Notes: generated from the letters alone by a model not told the origin. A stretch of 64,000 nt of DNA from Haemonchus contortus (GCA_000469685.2 LS997563.1:23232897-23296896), one strand, 5' to 3'. Shown: positions 11,640 through 23,099, counted from the stretch's first letter. Numbers and translations are program-made.

Positions 11640-12930
11640 TTTTCAGTCGACATGATAAGTACTTAGCATTAGAGGTTTGGCTGACTAGTTCTGTTGATCA
11701 ATCACAGGAGAGTGCCTGTAGACCCAATCTTCTTTCCAGGATTAGTCGCAGAACCCTCTGTCTCCATTTTATCATGACTGTAGCTTATGTCGTCCTTTTG
11801 ACTTTGGCAGGGTCAACCTCAGTCTCGGGCTAGCTTGTCTTCGAATTCCATCGCGAACACTTCTCTTGAAGTTTAATCTCTACTGTCTTTCTGATTTGAT
11901 CCGATAGCCTTCTCAGCACGTGACTATACGATGCGCTGCTCTCCTATTTTCAGCAGCACATAACCCTAGTGTAGCTGTACTGACGTCATCTTCCTTAAAG
12001 GCACAGTTCCTTTCGACTGCAGGCCTAGCTCAACATGCCCATTTCTGCTGAGTGGGGTAACCTCACGTGATTTTTCCTTGGCACCAGAACCCACTGCCGT
12101 AGAAGATTGTAGGTCTTACCACTACTCTTATAATTTGCCTTTGAACCTTCTAAAGCAGCTCTTTTAGCAGGTTATACCCCTTCACTCTCTCCATCCACTT
12201 CGGGCCGTGTTTTTTGGGGCATTCTCAGCCCGATCAGTGCTACTGTCATGTAGCATTCCCCATATATCGAATTCGAGCTTTCATCCGATGTCTTCGCGTA
12301 CACAATCCACAATTGTGTCTGCACAATTATTGTAGTTGAGGAACTTGGTCATCTTCGCGTTAAGCTGATGCGAATTCTCCAAGACTGTCTGCTATTGTAA
12401 AGCCTATCCTGCTTTAATTGATCACTATGCGTTATCAGAGCGATATCGTCTACGTAAAGGATGGTCTCAAGTCTAAATCCGGGAGTCGTTCCCTATTAAC
12501 ATCCATTGCAACATAAACGGGAGCGGACTAGAAGTTTATCATTTGTGCCTGCAAAGATTTCAAAAGAACAGGTAGTCTGGAAATACTCGTTTCCAAAGCG
12601 CTCTTCGGATTATCCAGCCGTGAAGATGGCATGTAATGAGAACTTTTTTCGGACAATGAGTCGAAGTGACCCTGTGCAGGTTTTGAGATGTTCCTCGGTG
12701 TAAAGTTTCGTCGACTATGCAGTCAACTTGACCTCCTAGAGTTGCAGCACTTCCTCTCGTCCCCGTTCCCCTGCTTGAAAATGTTGGTGATGGGCTGCTT
12801 CTCACCCATCTGAGATATTCGCACAGGGAGCCACAGTACTCAGGAATCGAGTTAGTCACGTAGTCTTGAGCTCTCCAAGCATCTCCCATGCCTCGGCTGA
12901 TATTCTTTCCAGCTAGATGCTCTCTCAATC
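11640..12930 (-). pseudogene. Decayed LINE: reverse transcriptase catalytic region to C-terminus
   Basis: Reading the minus strand, the segment near 12425-12470 gives ETILYVDDIALITHS, the catalytic F/YxDD box of a non-LTR reverse transcriptase. Farther downstream at about 11880-11950 a segment containing RVLRRLSDQIRKTVE matches the conserved WYGHVLRR region near the end of nematode LINE ORF2 proteins, followed by an ADPA-like tail near 11800. Frameshifts and stops interrupt it throughout. It has the same orientation as the remnant at 7420-8430 and covers the complementary part of the protein, so both may derive from one family. Confidence 0.6.
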
Positions 12931-13196
12931 TTCATCCCCATGGCTCAACAGACCTCATCACCATCGAATGCGATGAGCTTAGGTACTGCTTCTACCTGTT
13001 CCTGTTTTCGAAATCGAGTTCTTCTTTTGGAGCATAGTGAAAAGCTCTTCCTATCAGAGCTTGACTTCAGTTGGGTTCCTCAGCAGAACCCCCTACTGTT
13101 CCTTACGGCATCACTACCCTGATTCCTTAAACAGCCCGATTCTCTGCGTTATCCAGCCGGAACAGGCAGAGGTGGTATAGTCGGTCAGTTGTTACC
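12931..13196. other. Short stretch without a recognised feature
   Basis: No coding or repeat signal identified; may be the outer part of the LINE remnant. Confidence 0.3.
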
Positions 13197-13364
13197 ATAG
13201 TCGTCTAGGAGGATAAAAGCACCGACTCGTACGCCGGCTGGCCACAGCAGCCATTGTTTGGGTTACATATACATTCAATACGCAACTACGATTCTGAATG
13301 AAAGTCGAATGGGCGCAGCCATTGATCAGCGCCCCAACACTTTATCCTTTACCAGTCGTTTCGC
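13197..13364 (+). repeat. Truncated SINE (3' half)
   Basis: Starts with the body motif GGAGGATAAAAGCACCGACT, then GCCGGCTGGCCACAGC, CAATACGC, ACTACGATTCTGAATG and GGGCGCA. The same order is found in the intact SINE at 13762-14065 (opposite strand) and in fragments at 55737-55935 and 58865-59010. The tRNA-like head is missing. Confidence 0.6.
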
Positions 13365-14470
13365 CCGTCTAACGCCGGGCTTCCCTCCTTCCTATGACAG
13401 AGTTATATGAATTGTCAAGCCGGCTGCTCTTTATTTGTATACTAGTTGCTATACAAAGGGCTATAAAAATCTTTACTATACAAAAAACATTTTCGACAGA
13501 TACTTCGAGAAATTCGACAGAGGACTAACAGGGCATGCAAAGTTCATATGAAATGTGCCGATACCTGAGCCTATGGTTGGAAATCTCGATCTGCTGTTGT
13601 TAATCTTGAGAAGAAGGACCCATTGAATATTCGGTGGGCAACCAAAGCCGTGAATGGTACCCACAAGTGTTGCCGAGAATGCCTCTATGACTGTGTCTGT
13701 TGATATATCATTAGACGAAAAACCAAGCTTATCAGCGATCGTATAAATTTTGCCAAGAATTAAAGTTTAGTTTTTAAAGTTTTTTGGCGTTAATCAATCC
13801 CGTCTGAGGGATGCGCCCCCGCACTCGACTTCCATTCAGAATCGTAGTGGCGTAATGAGTGCGTATGTGGCCTATACAATGACTTGCAGTGGCCAGCCGA
13901 TGTACAAGTCAGTGCTTTTATCCTCCCAGACAAGTCTGGTACCAATTCACCGACCCCGGAGAGATGGAAGGCTTGGTTGGCCTAGGCGGGCATCGATACG
14001 GGATTCGAACCCCTGACTGTGCGTGTGATATAGTGCGTCTCTTGCCACTACACCAACTCCGCCCCTTGCCAAGAATTATTCGAGAGAAAACCGTGATTCT
14101 TCAATGAGTCACATACTTCGATGTAGCGGCCGTAATCTGATAGATAAATAACCATTTTCCATCTCCTTATGATTTAGTATCCTCAATCAGTTTCTATCAC
14201 TGCACTTATCCTTCTTGTCGAATAAAACATCAATTAGTCAAAGCTGGGTGTAAATAACGAAGGCGTTAGGATTCAATAGGTGAGTGGTTTTTGCTTTACA
14301 CGGAATCAAGTTCAAGTCTGTACTCCTACCAAATTTCTACGCTCCAGGTGCATGGGAACAGGAGTTATGAATCCCCGGTCAAACACACACACCGACACAC
14401 ACACCTAAAAATACGCTGACAAACTAACGGACACACTTAGCGAATATATAAAGAAAGGATATATGAGTGA
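13365..14470 (+). repeat. GCCGGGC-hairpin dispersed family, copy 1
   Basis: Begins with the CGCCC-GTCTAAC-GCCGGGC hairpin. It shares long blocks with copies at 16525-17452 and 40683-42260, for example GCATGC, GACCAAAGCCGTGAATGGTA-like text, TTTTGCCAA-AAT and GCAAACTTCG-like text, then a GAACAGGAGTTATGAAT plus CACACA tail ending GACACACTTAGCGAAT. Non-coding. A SINE has inserted into it at 13762. Confidence 0.65.
13762..14065 (-). mobile_element. tRNA-derived SINE with 12-bp target duplication
   Basis: Flanked on both sides by TTGCCAAGAATT (13750-13761 and 14066-14077), a 12-base target-site duplication. Read on the minus strand, it starts GGGGCGGAGTTGGTGTAGTG, containing an RNA polymerase III A box (TGGTGTAGTGG), then a B box (GGTTCGAATCC), then a unique body (CAGACTTGTCTGGGAGGATA) and an A/T-rich tail. 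SINEs of this design are transcribed by RNA polymerase III and mobilised by LINE machinery. At 304 bases it appears full length. Confidence 0.8.
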
Positions 14471-15589
14471 ACTGGCCAATACTCTTGAATAAGTGGTGGG
14501 TGGGTGGTTTCGCTGCAACTGATAACGATATAAAGGGGATACGTTGTTCCTCATGAGTGGCAGACCTCAAGAGGTCGTGTCCATCTAATTAATAGGGAGG
14601 GAGGATCGGGTTTATCTTTCCACGTTGAGATCTTTCCAAAGAGTCCACTGTTCCTTGTCAATCTTTATCAACATACCCTATATCACACGTGGAAGTAGGA
14701 ATGCTCCCCTGCCATGCGAAAAGAGGAAGGGATACATGAGGATTATCAGCCCACACCAGTTGCAGTTGGTCCTTCTCAAAACCATTCACGATCCCAACGA
14801 ATATTACATTACTGCCCATTCTGTCAAGCCTACACTATTTATTCAGAAGGCGCCATCGGCTCAGTGGCTTTCGCCATATGTACATAGCTTCGAGTCGCAA
14901 CTCTCGCCTGTTATCAGCTCTTTTCTTCACCACATATTCCACCGAGATGCCAAGATTTTTCTACCAGTACCTAGACTGCTACAAATATAGTAACTCTTAC
15001 CCTCTATAACTTATCAGTCATTTGTTTCCGGTCCTTCTCAACAAGATCCCATCACTTTCCATATCATTCATCGGAGTACCAGGGTACCACTGTTAGTACG
15101 AGGGATATCCCGTACCCAGTGATCAACCCTCATTGTTTTTTATCAGTGTTCGGCACCAGCTATCCTTGTGCCATATCACCACAAACGTGCAGATTACCAC
15201 TGCCATTTCGAAGCACACAACCGAGCAGTTCTTGCAATCTATGGCTCACTAACGGCCGCTATCAATTGTTATCAATCCCTACCACCTAACATCAACGATC
15301 CCTTCACATCCACCAAGGTATCGAAGCTTCGATGTTACCAGAAAGAAAGAGAAACCGAATCTTCGTAACGTTATGATTCTCTACCAGTTATTATCGAACC
15401 TTTGATCAACCATCCACTGTTTCTTTACGTCTCATATCACCTACAAAAGAGTCTAGTTTTCGCTACCAATCGGAAGGGCGTAACGAGCTTCACGGCATTT
15501 GCCTTCTAAGGCTCCATACTAAATCCGATCGAGAGGTATCACTCTCTGACAATAGTGTAGTAGGCCAATAATTTTGAAATTCCATTCGA
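14471..15589. other. Kilobase without a supported gene
   Basis: Contains a 121-codon plus-strand frame (14625-14990) and a 66-codon one (15168-15368). The translations are rich in H, P, S and I and resemble no family, and no exon boundaries are evident. The sequence is repetitive in style, with many TATCAG/CACC motifs, and may be a decayed repeat. Confidence 0.35.
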
Positions 15590-15675
15590 ACACACATCGA
15601 TAAACAGACACACAAAACACACACGAACAAACACATCTTCAAATCAACAGGCACGCTTACCAAGTTATATAGTAG
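15590..15675. repeat. CACACA-type repeat tail
   Basis: CACACATCG, CAGACACACAAAACACACAC and CAGGCACGCTTACCAAGTTATA, a diverged version of the CA-rich tail seen at 14375-14465 and 42170-42265. Confidence 0.5.
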
Positions 15676-16041
15676 AGATTTCAGTAAAAACTCGTGATCA
15701 TAGTTTCAACCAACAGCTCGCAGTACCGTTTGTACGGCAGAAGGTAGTTAGAGAAACTCGAACTCAGTATCAAAATGCTGCAGTGTATCCCCTCAGTGCC
15801 CGCTGTAGTTACAAGGTGTTCAAACACTTCACAAATCAATATTCATTTCAACTGTGAAATTACCGGGGAATGAGTGCTATTGCTTAAGGCACACCTTCCG
15901 TTTTTGAGATTCCTTCTATAATAACTTCTATGACTTAGGAGCATAGGCTTTTCAACACGACTATGATCATCATAAATACGGAAAATTCCGCGGACAATCG
16001 AACAGACATGTAAATAATCAGCTAATCCATGTATTCTTAAG

Positions 16042-16251
16042 AAAATTCGGCCGATGCCTTTATCTCTGGAAGCACCTCCGCCATACACTGAAGTAAAAAA
16101 GGTGGCAATTTTTTACCTGCTCATAGAAGTTCTATCTATCTTAAACGAAGTGAGCCTTTTTCAGGACGCGGCCCTGAAAGGTGGTATAACTTCACTGAGT
16201 GCTGTCAGCGCGAATTTGCCAAGTAACCAAAGTTCATTCTTTAACAAGTAG
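16042..16251 (+). CDS. Unrecognised gene, last two exons
   Basis: Exon 16042-16092 (about 17 codons, ending LEAPPPYTE) and exon 16165-16251 (28 codons plus TAG) are separated by a 72-base intron with a GTAAAA donor and a CCTTTTTCAG acceptor. Both are phase 0. The first carries a PPPY motif, the kind of short peptide bound by WW domains in other proteins; the second is S/N/A rich and ends SSFFNK. The intron length is a multiple of three and has no stop, so an unspliced reading from 16054 to 16251 is also open. Upstream exons were not identified. Confidence 0.45.
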   Translation, partial: KIRPMPLSLEAPPPYTEVKKVAIFYLLIEVLSILNEVSLFQDAALKGGITSLSAVSANLPSNQSSFFNK

Positions 16252-16524
16252 ATTTTGCATTCGGCAATATGTGTAGAAGTTAAGTAACTTTCAGAGTTGC
16301 CAAAATCTGAGACAACGAGCTCAACCAGTGCACAATCGGTAGGTTGACAATTATGCTGTAAGCTAAATCAATGACATAAGGCAACCCCATGACATAATGT
16401 GTGGTTGGGTAACAAAAATTTTTAAAATTGCAACATGCTTCCGTTGGTTTTTACTTGCATGCCGTCGAGCAACACGTTCCCCCTTCCTAGTCAACTGTAA
16501 ACTTGACTTCTTACCGATCATGTG

Positions 16525-17452
16525 TATCCAGACGGGTCGCCAGCAGGCCAATTCCGGGATTCCCTCCTACCTGCTATAGGGTTGTAACGATTGGCAATAC
16601 CCCTCCTTATTTGGAATAAATGATACTTTTCGGGAGAAATTCGATAGAATACTAATAGAGCATGCGAGTGGTATTCAGAACGATCCGATACTTGTGCCTA
16701 TGATCAGAAGTCTCAATCTGTTTGCCTTAAAAATAATAACCCATTGAACGATCTACTGGTACGCGACCAAAGCCGTGAATGGTATTCACAAATGTTGTCG
16801 AGTCGAAATAACACCATTATCGAATGACTTCATCAATTGAGATCAATTTCTTTACAGACCTATCATTAAATGAGATTTCTTGTGGTCTGATAAGTTTTGC
16901 CAAAAATGATATCGAAGCAAAGAGAAACCGTAACACTTTACTGAGTCGCAAACTTCGTTACGTAGTGATCGTAGTGTCAAGAAAAGGACCAATTTCCGTT
17001 TACTTGTAATCAATTACCCCTAATCGGTCCCTATCATTGCGTTTACATTTCTTGTCGAATGAACCATATTAGAGGGAAAGCTGGACCGTGAATGATTAAG
17101 ACATTGGGATTTAATTGGTGAGTGGTTCTTGCTATATAAGACCTTTTCTGTCGTCAGCGTTCCCTTCCTGTCGTCCGTGATCCAATCTTGTCTCCTCTAT
17201 CCCTACCAATTTTGAACTATCCAATTCCAAGAAAACATTAGTTAAGAATTTCTGCTTAAACGTTTATTTCGCACAGACCCCATACCGTGAGCAAAGTCTG
17301 TTCTGCCAACCACCATGAGTGTTTCATTCTGCTCGCCTGTATTCCTACCAAGTTTTAACGCTTTAGGTCAAGGGGGCAGGATCTGTGAATTTTTGGTCGG
17401 ACACACATTCTCATACAGACACACACGGACACACAGAAATTAGCGCTTTATA
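16525..17452 (+). repeat. GCCGGGC-hairpin dispersed family, copy 2
   Basis: Diverged relative of 13365-14470: same order of blocks (GCATGCGAGTGG, ACTTGTGCCTATG, CCAAAGCCGTGAATGGTA, TCATTAAATGAGAT, GCAAAGAGAAACCGTAAC, GTGAGTGGTT), ending with CCTACCAAGTTTTAACGC, a GGGGCAGG segment and a CACACA tail. The opening hairpin is degraded here. Non-coding. Confidence 0.6.
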
Positions 17453-17790
17453 CATATACCAGTCGGGTCGCCCGGCTTACGCCGGGACTCATTTCTTACT
17501 TTGACAAAGTAATTAGAAAATGTAGTTAGTGGGCAGGGGGATGCAGAGAAGAGAGGAAAGCCGATCTTACCTGTACTTCGAGTGGTTCAAGGCGGAAGAG
17601 TACAGTTTTTACCTACGCCTTAGGAAGGAGGAGCACCGGATTGAGGTTGATTACCTCGTGGAGGAAGCTGGGATGGGATACAAATCGCAAATATATTCAT
17701 TTGACTCACTTTTCGTATAAACGTACATAGGACGATACCAGTACAGATAGAAATCACTGTTTTAAACACCCACTTCACCCCATTACTCAC
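17453..17790 (+). repeat. GCCGGGC-hairpin family, short variant
   Basis: Begins ACCAGTCGGGTCGCCCGGCT with its GCCGGG complement directly after the tail of the preceding copy. The body (TTTGACAAAGTAATTAGAAA, TGTAGTTAGTGGG) and end (ACCCACTTCACC, CACTCTACTCCATC) match 28252-28790. A 63-codon open frame (17529-17720) lies within and is not considered a gene. Confidence 0.55.
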
Positions 17791-17819
17791 TTCACTCCGC
17801 AGTGCTCACTCTACTCCAT

Positions 17820-18040
17820 CAAACCCAATGAGACACAATACACAGCTCGTCCCAATACCCCTTCCACAGTAATTTTTCTTCTAATTCTCGTCCACCCCGA
17901 TTTTTTCTACTTTTTTTAAAGCCTTTCATTTCACTGGTAACGCTGGCTCTTGCATTTTTTCCCACCATCGCCCTAATCTCACCCTTTACCAATTTCGTCC
18001 CAATCTGGATGCTCGAAACTATCGTGAACCAAACCTTTAA
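17820..18040 (-). repeat. Truncated inverted-repeat element (CACAGTTCACGAT family)
   Basis: Contains ACACAGCTCGTCC, TTCTCGTCCACCCC and AAACTATCGTGAACCAAACC, corresponding to one half of the elements at 3721 and 61684, including one diverged terminus. Confidence 0.5.
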
Positions 18041-18369
18041 GCACTGACGTGTACATTTGTTAGTCACCGTAAACCTCTGTGTAAGACCTACGCATTCAGG
18101 GACACCACTACCGCTTCAATTAAAGTGGAATAATTATAATAATTTGTCCCACAACGTTGGCATTGTGGCAAACATTGTCTCAGGCAGTACTCAAATCCAT
18201 ACTTGTTGACAGTCTAGTCTGGGAACCCACTTTTACCTTTATCTTACTGCCACTATCGTTTCGCTGCGGTTAGGAACCGTTAAGGTTTCAATTTCACCTA
18301 GAAACCCATATACTACAGAAAAAGTTTTATGTAAATGATTTTGCCCTGGAGATTCCAAACCTGTTTCAG
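18041..18369. other. Probable intron, no feature seen
   Basis: Ends in the CTGTTTCAG acceptor of the next exon. No coding frame or repeat recognised. Confidence 0.35.
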
Positions 18370-18972
18370 GCTGCTACTCTACTCCCAACATCGTCTTCTG
18401 CGCTGAATCAACAGGTCAATCTTGCCTCACATCAACATTGTCATTGCTTTATATTGAATTTTTCAGCCTGCTCTTCCAAAATCCGCGATTTCAAGTGCAC
18501 AGCCTTCGGGCAATGCAGCACCCTATCCTACAGTTCCAGCAGTGCCGCCTACATTTCCTACCAGTATGCAAGCCGTTATATAGCGATAGAGAGATCACAA
18601 AAACTTCGCTAACTTACTACAGATTTGTCAAATCAGACATCATATCAACCAAATAGCTCAAGTAGCAGCGCTCCAACAGCTCTCCGACCAACTTCTGGTA
18701 CTGCGATGGGAAAGGTAATTCATTGATAGATATAATCGTCGGAGAATCAGGAAAGGTTTCTGTATTTCTCCTAGATAGAATTTCTGTAGACCCGCTGAAT
18801 TATTACTTGAGTTACCAAAAATACGAGAAGAAAATAAGGAATACGAAAAATACGAGAATCCTAGTGTCTTCATATTCTCCAATGTTATTTCACTTTGTTT
18901 TTTACACGACTCATGTACCATTTACAGATTCTTCTTACATCTGCCTCTGTCACTAGCAATGTTGCCTTCTGA
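18370..18972 (+). CDS. Unrecognised P/S/T-rich protein, C-terminal exons
   Basis: Predicted exons are 18370-18414, 18467-18563, 18623-18714 and 18928-18972 (TGA). Acceptors are strong (CTGTTTCAG, ATTTTTCAG, CTTACTACAG, CATTTACAG) and donors are CAG/GTCAAT, CCA/GTATGC and AAG/GTAATT. Phases agree at every junction. The protein end is low in charge and rich in P, S, T and A (APYPTVPAVPPTFPT, SSSSAPTALRPTSG), which suggests a disordered tail, and it finishes TSASVTSNVAF. An alternative donor at 18573 (GCC/GTTATA) would put the third exon in a helix-like frame, but that composition fits its neighbours less well. Upstream exons may include 16042-16251 or 10557-10668, unproven. Function unknown. 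Confidence 0.5.
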
Positions 18973-19479
18973 GTGCATGTTTCATCAAACTGCGCACATT
19001 CACTTTAGGCAAAACAATGTTCTCATTTTCTTGGGTACGGTATAAACTATCAAAGCTTATCACCCCGATTGAGGTCTCTCCCTTTACTTCATTCATTCCC
19101 GCACTCTATCGTTTCAGCTTTATTTTTCATTTACTCTTAATTCGATGTTTACTTTTTATTTTCCTCTCTGGCTCGCGGAAACTTGGCCTTACTTTTCTTC
19201 TTCTTCTACAGCTTCTTTTGACTTATTGTGGTCATGTTCTATCACTCGTTGAGCTGTCTCAAATTCCGGCTCTTTCATTTACTTTTTCTTAATGTGTGGC
19301 TTTCGAATAAGTAGTCGCATGGTTCATGGACCGACATAAGCACGGCTACAGCGTTCTCGTAAAGGCTCCTCATCAAATACAATGTGATTAATTTGAAACT
19401 GCAGCAATGAAAGTAGCGGGAGCTATGAGTTCAATGATATTCTAGGATTGTTGATTTGTCAGCGCTGACCATTTTTCTA
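18973..19479. other. 3' flank without a supported gene
   Basis: Pyrimidine-rich sequence after the predicted stop at 18972. The 91-codon frame at 19017-19292 is dominated by F, L and S from the pyrimidine tracts and is not a credible gene. Confidence 0.4.
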
Positions 19480-20000
19480 CATTAATGTGTGTGTGGGTGT
19501 GTGTGTGGCTCCTGATGGAGATTCATAACTCCTGTTCCTGTGAACCTAGAGCCTTCAAATTTGGTGCCAATACATTGGGTAGGATGGAAGCAGTAATGGC
19601 AGGAACTGGCTCTGCCCACTAGAGGCGGGACGTACACGAAAATTGTTGATTCGAAGCTCCAGTGTTCAATTTCTGCACGAGTATAGGCGGCAAGTTCCAA
19701 ACACCGACGGTAGGTAATAGAAAGTGAGCGAACAAGATTCTGTCCGTGCGAGGCATTGGGAGGCGGAGGGAGTGGACAGTGCGTGAATTGAGCGTAATTT
19801 GCGTGAAAACTTGGAATAAGAGAGAAATGAAGCATGTTACTTGAACACACAGGACTTGAGCAGGACTACGCTCATAGCGAGCAGGGCGCAAGTGCGTTGC
19901 TGGGTGTGTGTAATTCGCTGGGAATCAAATGCTCCTGTTCCTCAGAGCAGAGCTTTCAAAAAAATGCAGGCGACAGGTTCAGTTCAGTACACAAAAGAGG
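19480..20000 (-). repeat. CCGCCC-core repeat family, diverged copy
   Basis: Starts with a GTGTGTGGGTGTGTGTG run, then ATTCATAACTCCTGTT, CCTAGAGCCTTCAAATTTGG and CTCTGCCCACTAGAGGCGGG, the same order as at 33520-34190 and 41440-42260. It breaks down after about 19700. Confidence 0.55.
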
Positions 20001-21096
20001 AAAGCCCGGCGTGAACTGAGCGATCCGACTGTATCTATTTAAGAAAAGATAAAATCCAAAATGCAAAACTAAATGAATTACTCAGTTCGGGACAGTATTT
20101 TTGACCCGATCAATTGTAACTGCGTCACTAGTGGTGTAATCAATATATAGCGATCTTGCACTGAAGCTGTTGACATGGATGCTAGTTTTTCAAATTATTT
20201 CCCCTGTACCAGAGCAACATTGATGGTGGCTCAGCCTCCATCAATCCAGCTCTTGGCTGAATCCCCAATTAATTTATTTCGCCGCTGTCGTAGCACCGTT
20301 ATCTTCCAAGTTTTAGGACTTTCGGCGGTAAAATGAAGCTTCAAGTATGACTATCAATTGATGGATATTTATAGTTTGTTGCACTGAGGCTGTATATCAA
20401 TAAAGATTCTCGTTTTTATTAACCACAGCATTACCCTACAGCACTGCACATCTTACCGTCAGAGCTAGTCCAGCTTCTGACATATGCTGATTCCGCATAA
20501 ATGCTTCACTGGGATCATGAGAGGGGACACGAAGCAGACAAAGTTTGGCGTTGAACGAACATATAGGCCCACAATATTCGTGCTTTATATTGGCAAACTA
20601 TGAGTTAATATTCCTCGAAACTTCGCGCTTGATCAGAATTGATAACTAATGTGAATGCAGAAGGTTCAAATATGGACATGGGCGAAGGACTAGGTGTGAA
20701 CAGTGGACTGTAGGTAACAAGACGATACATGATGGAAGGCTTTTCAAATCAAAGGCCGTTGGAACTGGTTCGTTAACCATATGGGCAGGAGAGAGGTGAC
20801 ACTAGGGTGATGGGTAGTGCAAGTGTGGCTAGCGTGAGCATGAGACCAAGACAACTCTGCTATTCGTCTCAACAGCGTGGCCTAGACGATCGAAAAGTGC
20901 ATGACCAGATGTAGATGGCTGAAGGGAATGTACGACAACTGATAAGGGTTCTAGACGAAGAAAGCTATAATCTAAATTAACCTTTCTCTTTGCAAATATC
21001 GCCCACTCCTTGACTGAGTATGAGCTTGAGTGCGGACCAGTGTGTATCAGAAGCTCCCCGACTGTAAGCGAACGACGGCAACAACCGACTTCGTAA
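20001..21096. other. Kilobase without a supported gene
   Basis: No splice-bounded exon, RNA gene or repeat family recognised. Confidence 0.35.
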
Positions 21097-21162
21097 TTGC
21101 TCAGGTTAAAAGGTAGATGTCATGTGAGAATCCACATGACATCTACCTTTCAACTTGAGCAA
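21097..21162. repeat. Hairpin with 30-base arms
   Basis: Arms 21097-21126 and 21133-21162 are complementary with two mismatches around a six-base loop (AGAATC); the core is AAAGGTAGATGTCATGTG. Possibly the remains of a small inverted-repeat element. Confidence 0.8.
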
Positions 21163-21702
21163 GCGCACACACAGAAAAGCGCAATGCCTATTAGCGGACT
21201 TGAGGCCACAACTTGCTATAAAGCAAGGCGCTCGCGCCGTATAGATCATGAGCTCTATCTTCCTCTGCTCAACGGGGTGTTTTTCTTCGAGAGCCTATCG
21301 GAGTACACTGCGGTGAGCGTAAGAGTATTCTGTTACCCACTTAGAGAGATTGTATTCCCCCATTTCACACCGATTGCGAGGAAGTTTTCGATTGTGATGG
21401 ATAATGCTAGACCTCCCACGCGAGAGCGTTGAATGAGCTGGAAAGACTTTGTATCATCTGACTACCCACCTACTAACATTCTCACCTGACCCTGCCATAC
21501 TTTCGATATCCTACAGGCCCGCCTGCCTGTAGATCCGGAATTTGGACGTTGTAGATCTATGATATCAAGAGTATGGTATGATATCCAAGTCAATCCGCAC
21601 TTCGACACTCACACTCACTTGTACACATACGCAGATAAATAAGCAATTGCATAATTTTGTGAAACAGGCCAACTTAGCGAACTAAGTATTCTACTATATA
21701 CA
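21163..21702. other. Stretch without a supported gene
   Basis: Nothing recognised. The 111-codon frame at 21097-21432 starts inside the hairpin and shows no family resemblance. Confidence 0.35.
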
Positions 21703-22703
21703 GGGTGCCCAAAATTATAAAGCTTCTCAGCTGCAAAAGACGATGGGGTTCCTGTGCACGTTAGCTAATATCATGTGCTATAACCCGCTACAATCACATT
21801 TTAAAATACTCCCTTAGCGCGGATAGAGGCGCAAAGCACAACAGTGCTCTCGACAAAGCAGGTATCCTTCTCCATTTCTTCCCAGCCGTTCTTCAGTCTT
21901 GCTCCCTAGGACCCCAAACTGAGACTGCAAAATCGTCAGGTCCTCCTCTGATCAGAGACCATACGGGGGAGTCAACTGATGGTGAGTCAAAGTCAGGAAA
22001 ATAGGATGGCAATTACTTTTTACCGATGAAGTCGGGCAGCTGTCGTCGGCACCACTCGCGCACAAGCTTGGCTCTGTGGGCTGGAGTAGCGTCCTGATGG
22101 AAGGAATATGGGACGTTTCAGAAGTACAGGTCGCGCACAAGCTTGGCTCTGTGGGCTGGAGTAGCGTCCTGATGGAAGGAATATGGGAGTTTCAGAAGAT
22201 TAGTCGGATCAGTGTTTTATTACGTCCATCAGTACGCTCTTTGAGTACAGGTCTTGGTGAATTTCCCCGCTGGCACCGAAAAAACCACGAGCGTTCTACC
22301 CATGCCGGTGACTTCTTCGAAAAACATAATTTACTGCTCTCGCAGCAGCCTCTTTGTGAGAGATAGCATATTAGATGTTTCCTTCTGGAACACGAACGTT
22401 TTGGTTATTGAGGGATGGTTTTATCGCAAAATTTTTTTTGGCAAAACGATGAACGATGATTTTTTGGCAAAACGATGAACGATGATGAATTGAAGCGAAA
22501 TTTCTGCACACGATAGGAATGGCAATGAAGCTCGACATCCTCCCATCGCGATAACACTGATAAGACGTGCCCGTTGATTTCCTTCTAATGGGACACCCAC
22601 GATCCCGACAGACTGGCAGACATACCATTTGAATAGTCCTATCCTTAGGAACATTGGCCTTTCTACCCCTTCCTGGTTGGTCTTTGATTCAATCTTTTTT
22701 CAT
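21703..22703 (-). mobile_element. Tc/mariner-like element, truncated, with dead transposase
   Basis: The left end is a Tc/mariner-type terminus: TA followed by CAGGGTGCCCAAAATTATAA. On the minus strand, fragments include QDATPAHRAKLVRE, the second catalytic aspartate region of a DDE transposase, and more N-terminal segments near 22600. The relative at 37700-38813 carries the following EWCQRQLPDFM and SLIRRGLSS regions. A block of about 70 bases (22055-22200, GCACAAGCTTGGCTCTGTGG) is duplicated in tandem, so the QDATPAHRAK region is encoded twice. The other terminus is missing; the element runs into the palindrome at 22704. Confidence 0.65.
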
Positions 22704-22789
22704 ATATCGTCTAATAGCCTTCTATACGGTTATTATAAAAATCCCTAGGGATTTTTATAATAACCGTATAGAAGGCTATTAGACGATAT
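22704..22789. repeat. Perfect 86-bp palindrome
   Basis: Two 43-base arms meet with no spacer at CCCT/AGGG (22743-22750); each arm runs ATATCGTCTAATAGCCTTCT inward to AAAATCCCT. The arm sequence is a transposon 5' region, because the relative at 37795-37840 has it once (TTTTTATAATAACCGTATGG). Beyond the palindrome the flank (GAATGAGCCTCCTCCATCTG) continues the matching 5' region of that relative. Confidence 0.95.
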
Positions 22790-23099
22790 GGGATTTTATT
22801 GGCATTGAATGAGCCTCCTCCATCTGAAAGATATTGGGAGCTCCAAATCACTAACCATACATATTGCGAGGAACCCTTCCTATGCACAGAAACGAAAATT
22901 CAGTCCGGCACTCGGCTCCTACTGTAACCCCCTGGCTTAGCCTATCACCCACCCCCATGTCCTTGCCCAGAGCCCCTTTTCGACGCGTCGTATATGTGAC
23001 GGGTAAAAATTTGCGTATTAGCATGTGCCGGATTACTGTAAGAGCCGACTGCCGTACTGAGTTTTCGTTTCTGTTTCTTAATAGCAGCATGTATACGTA

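Noticed and set aside
14625..14990. 121-codon plus-strand frame as a gene
   Set aside because: No splice context, no recognisable domain, and repetitive flanking sequence.
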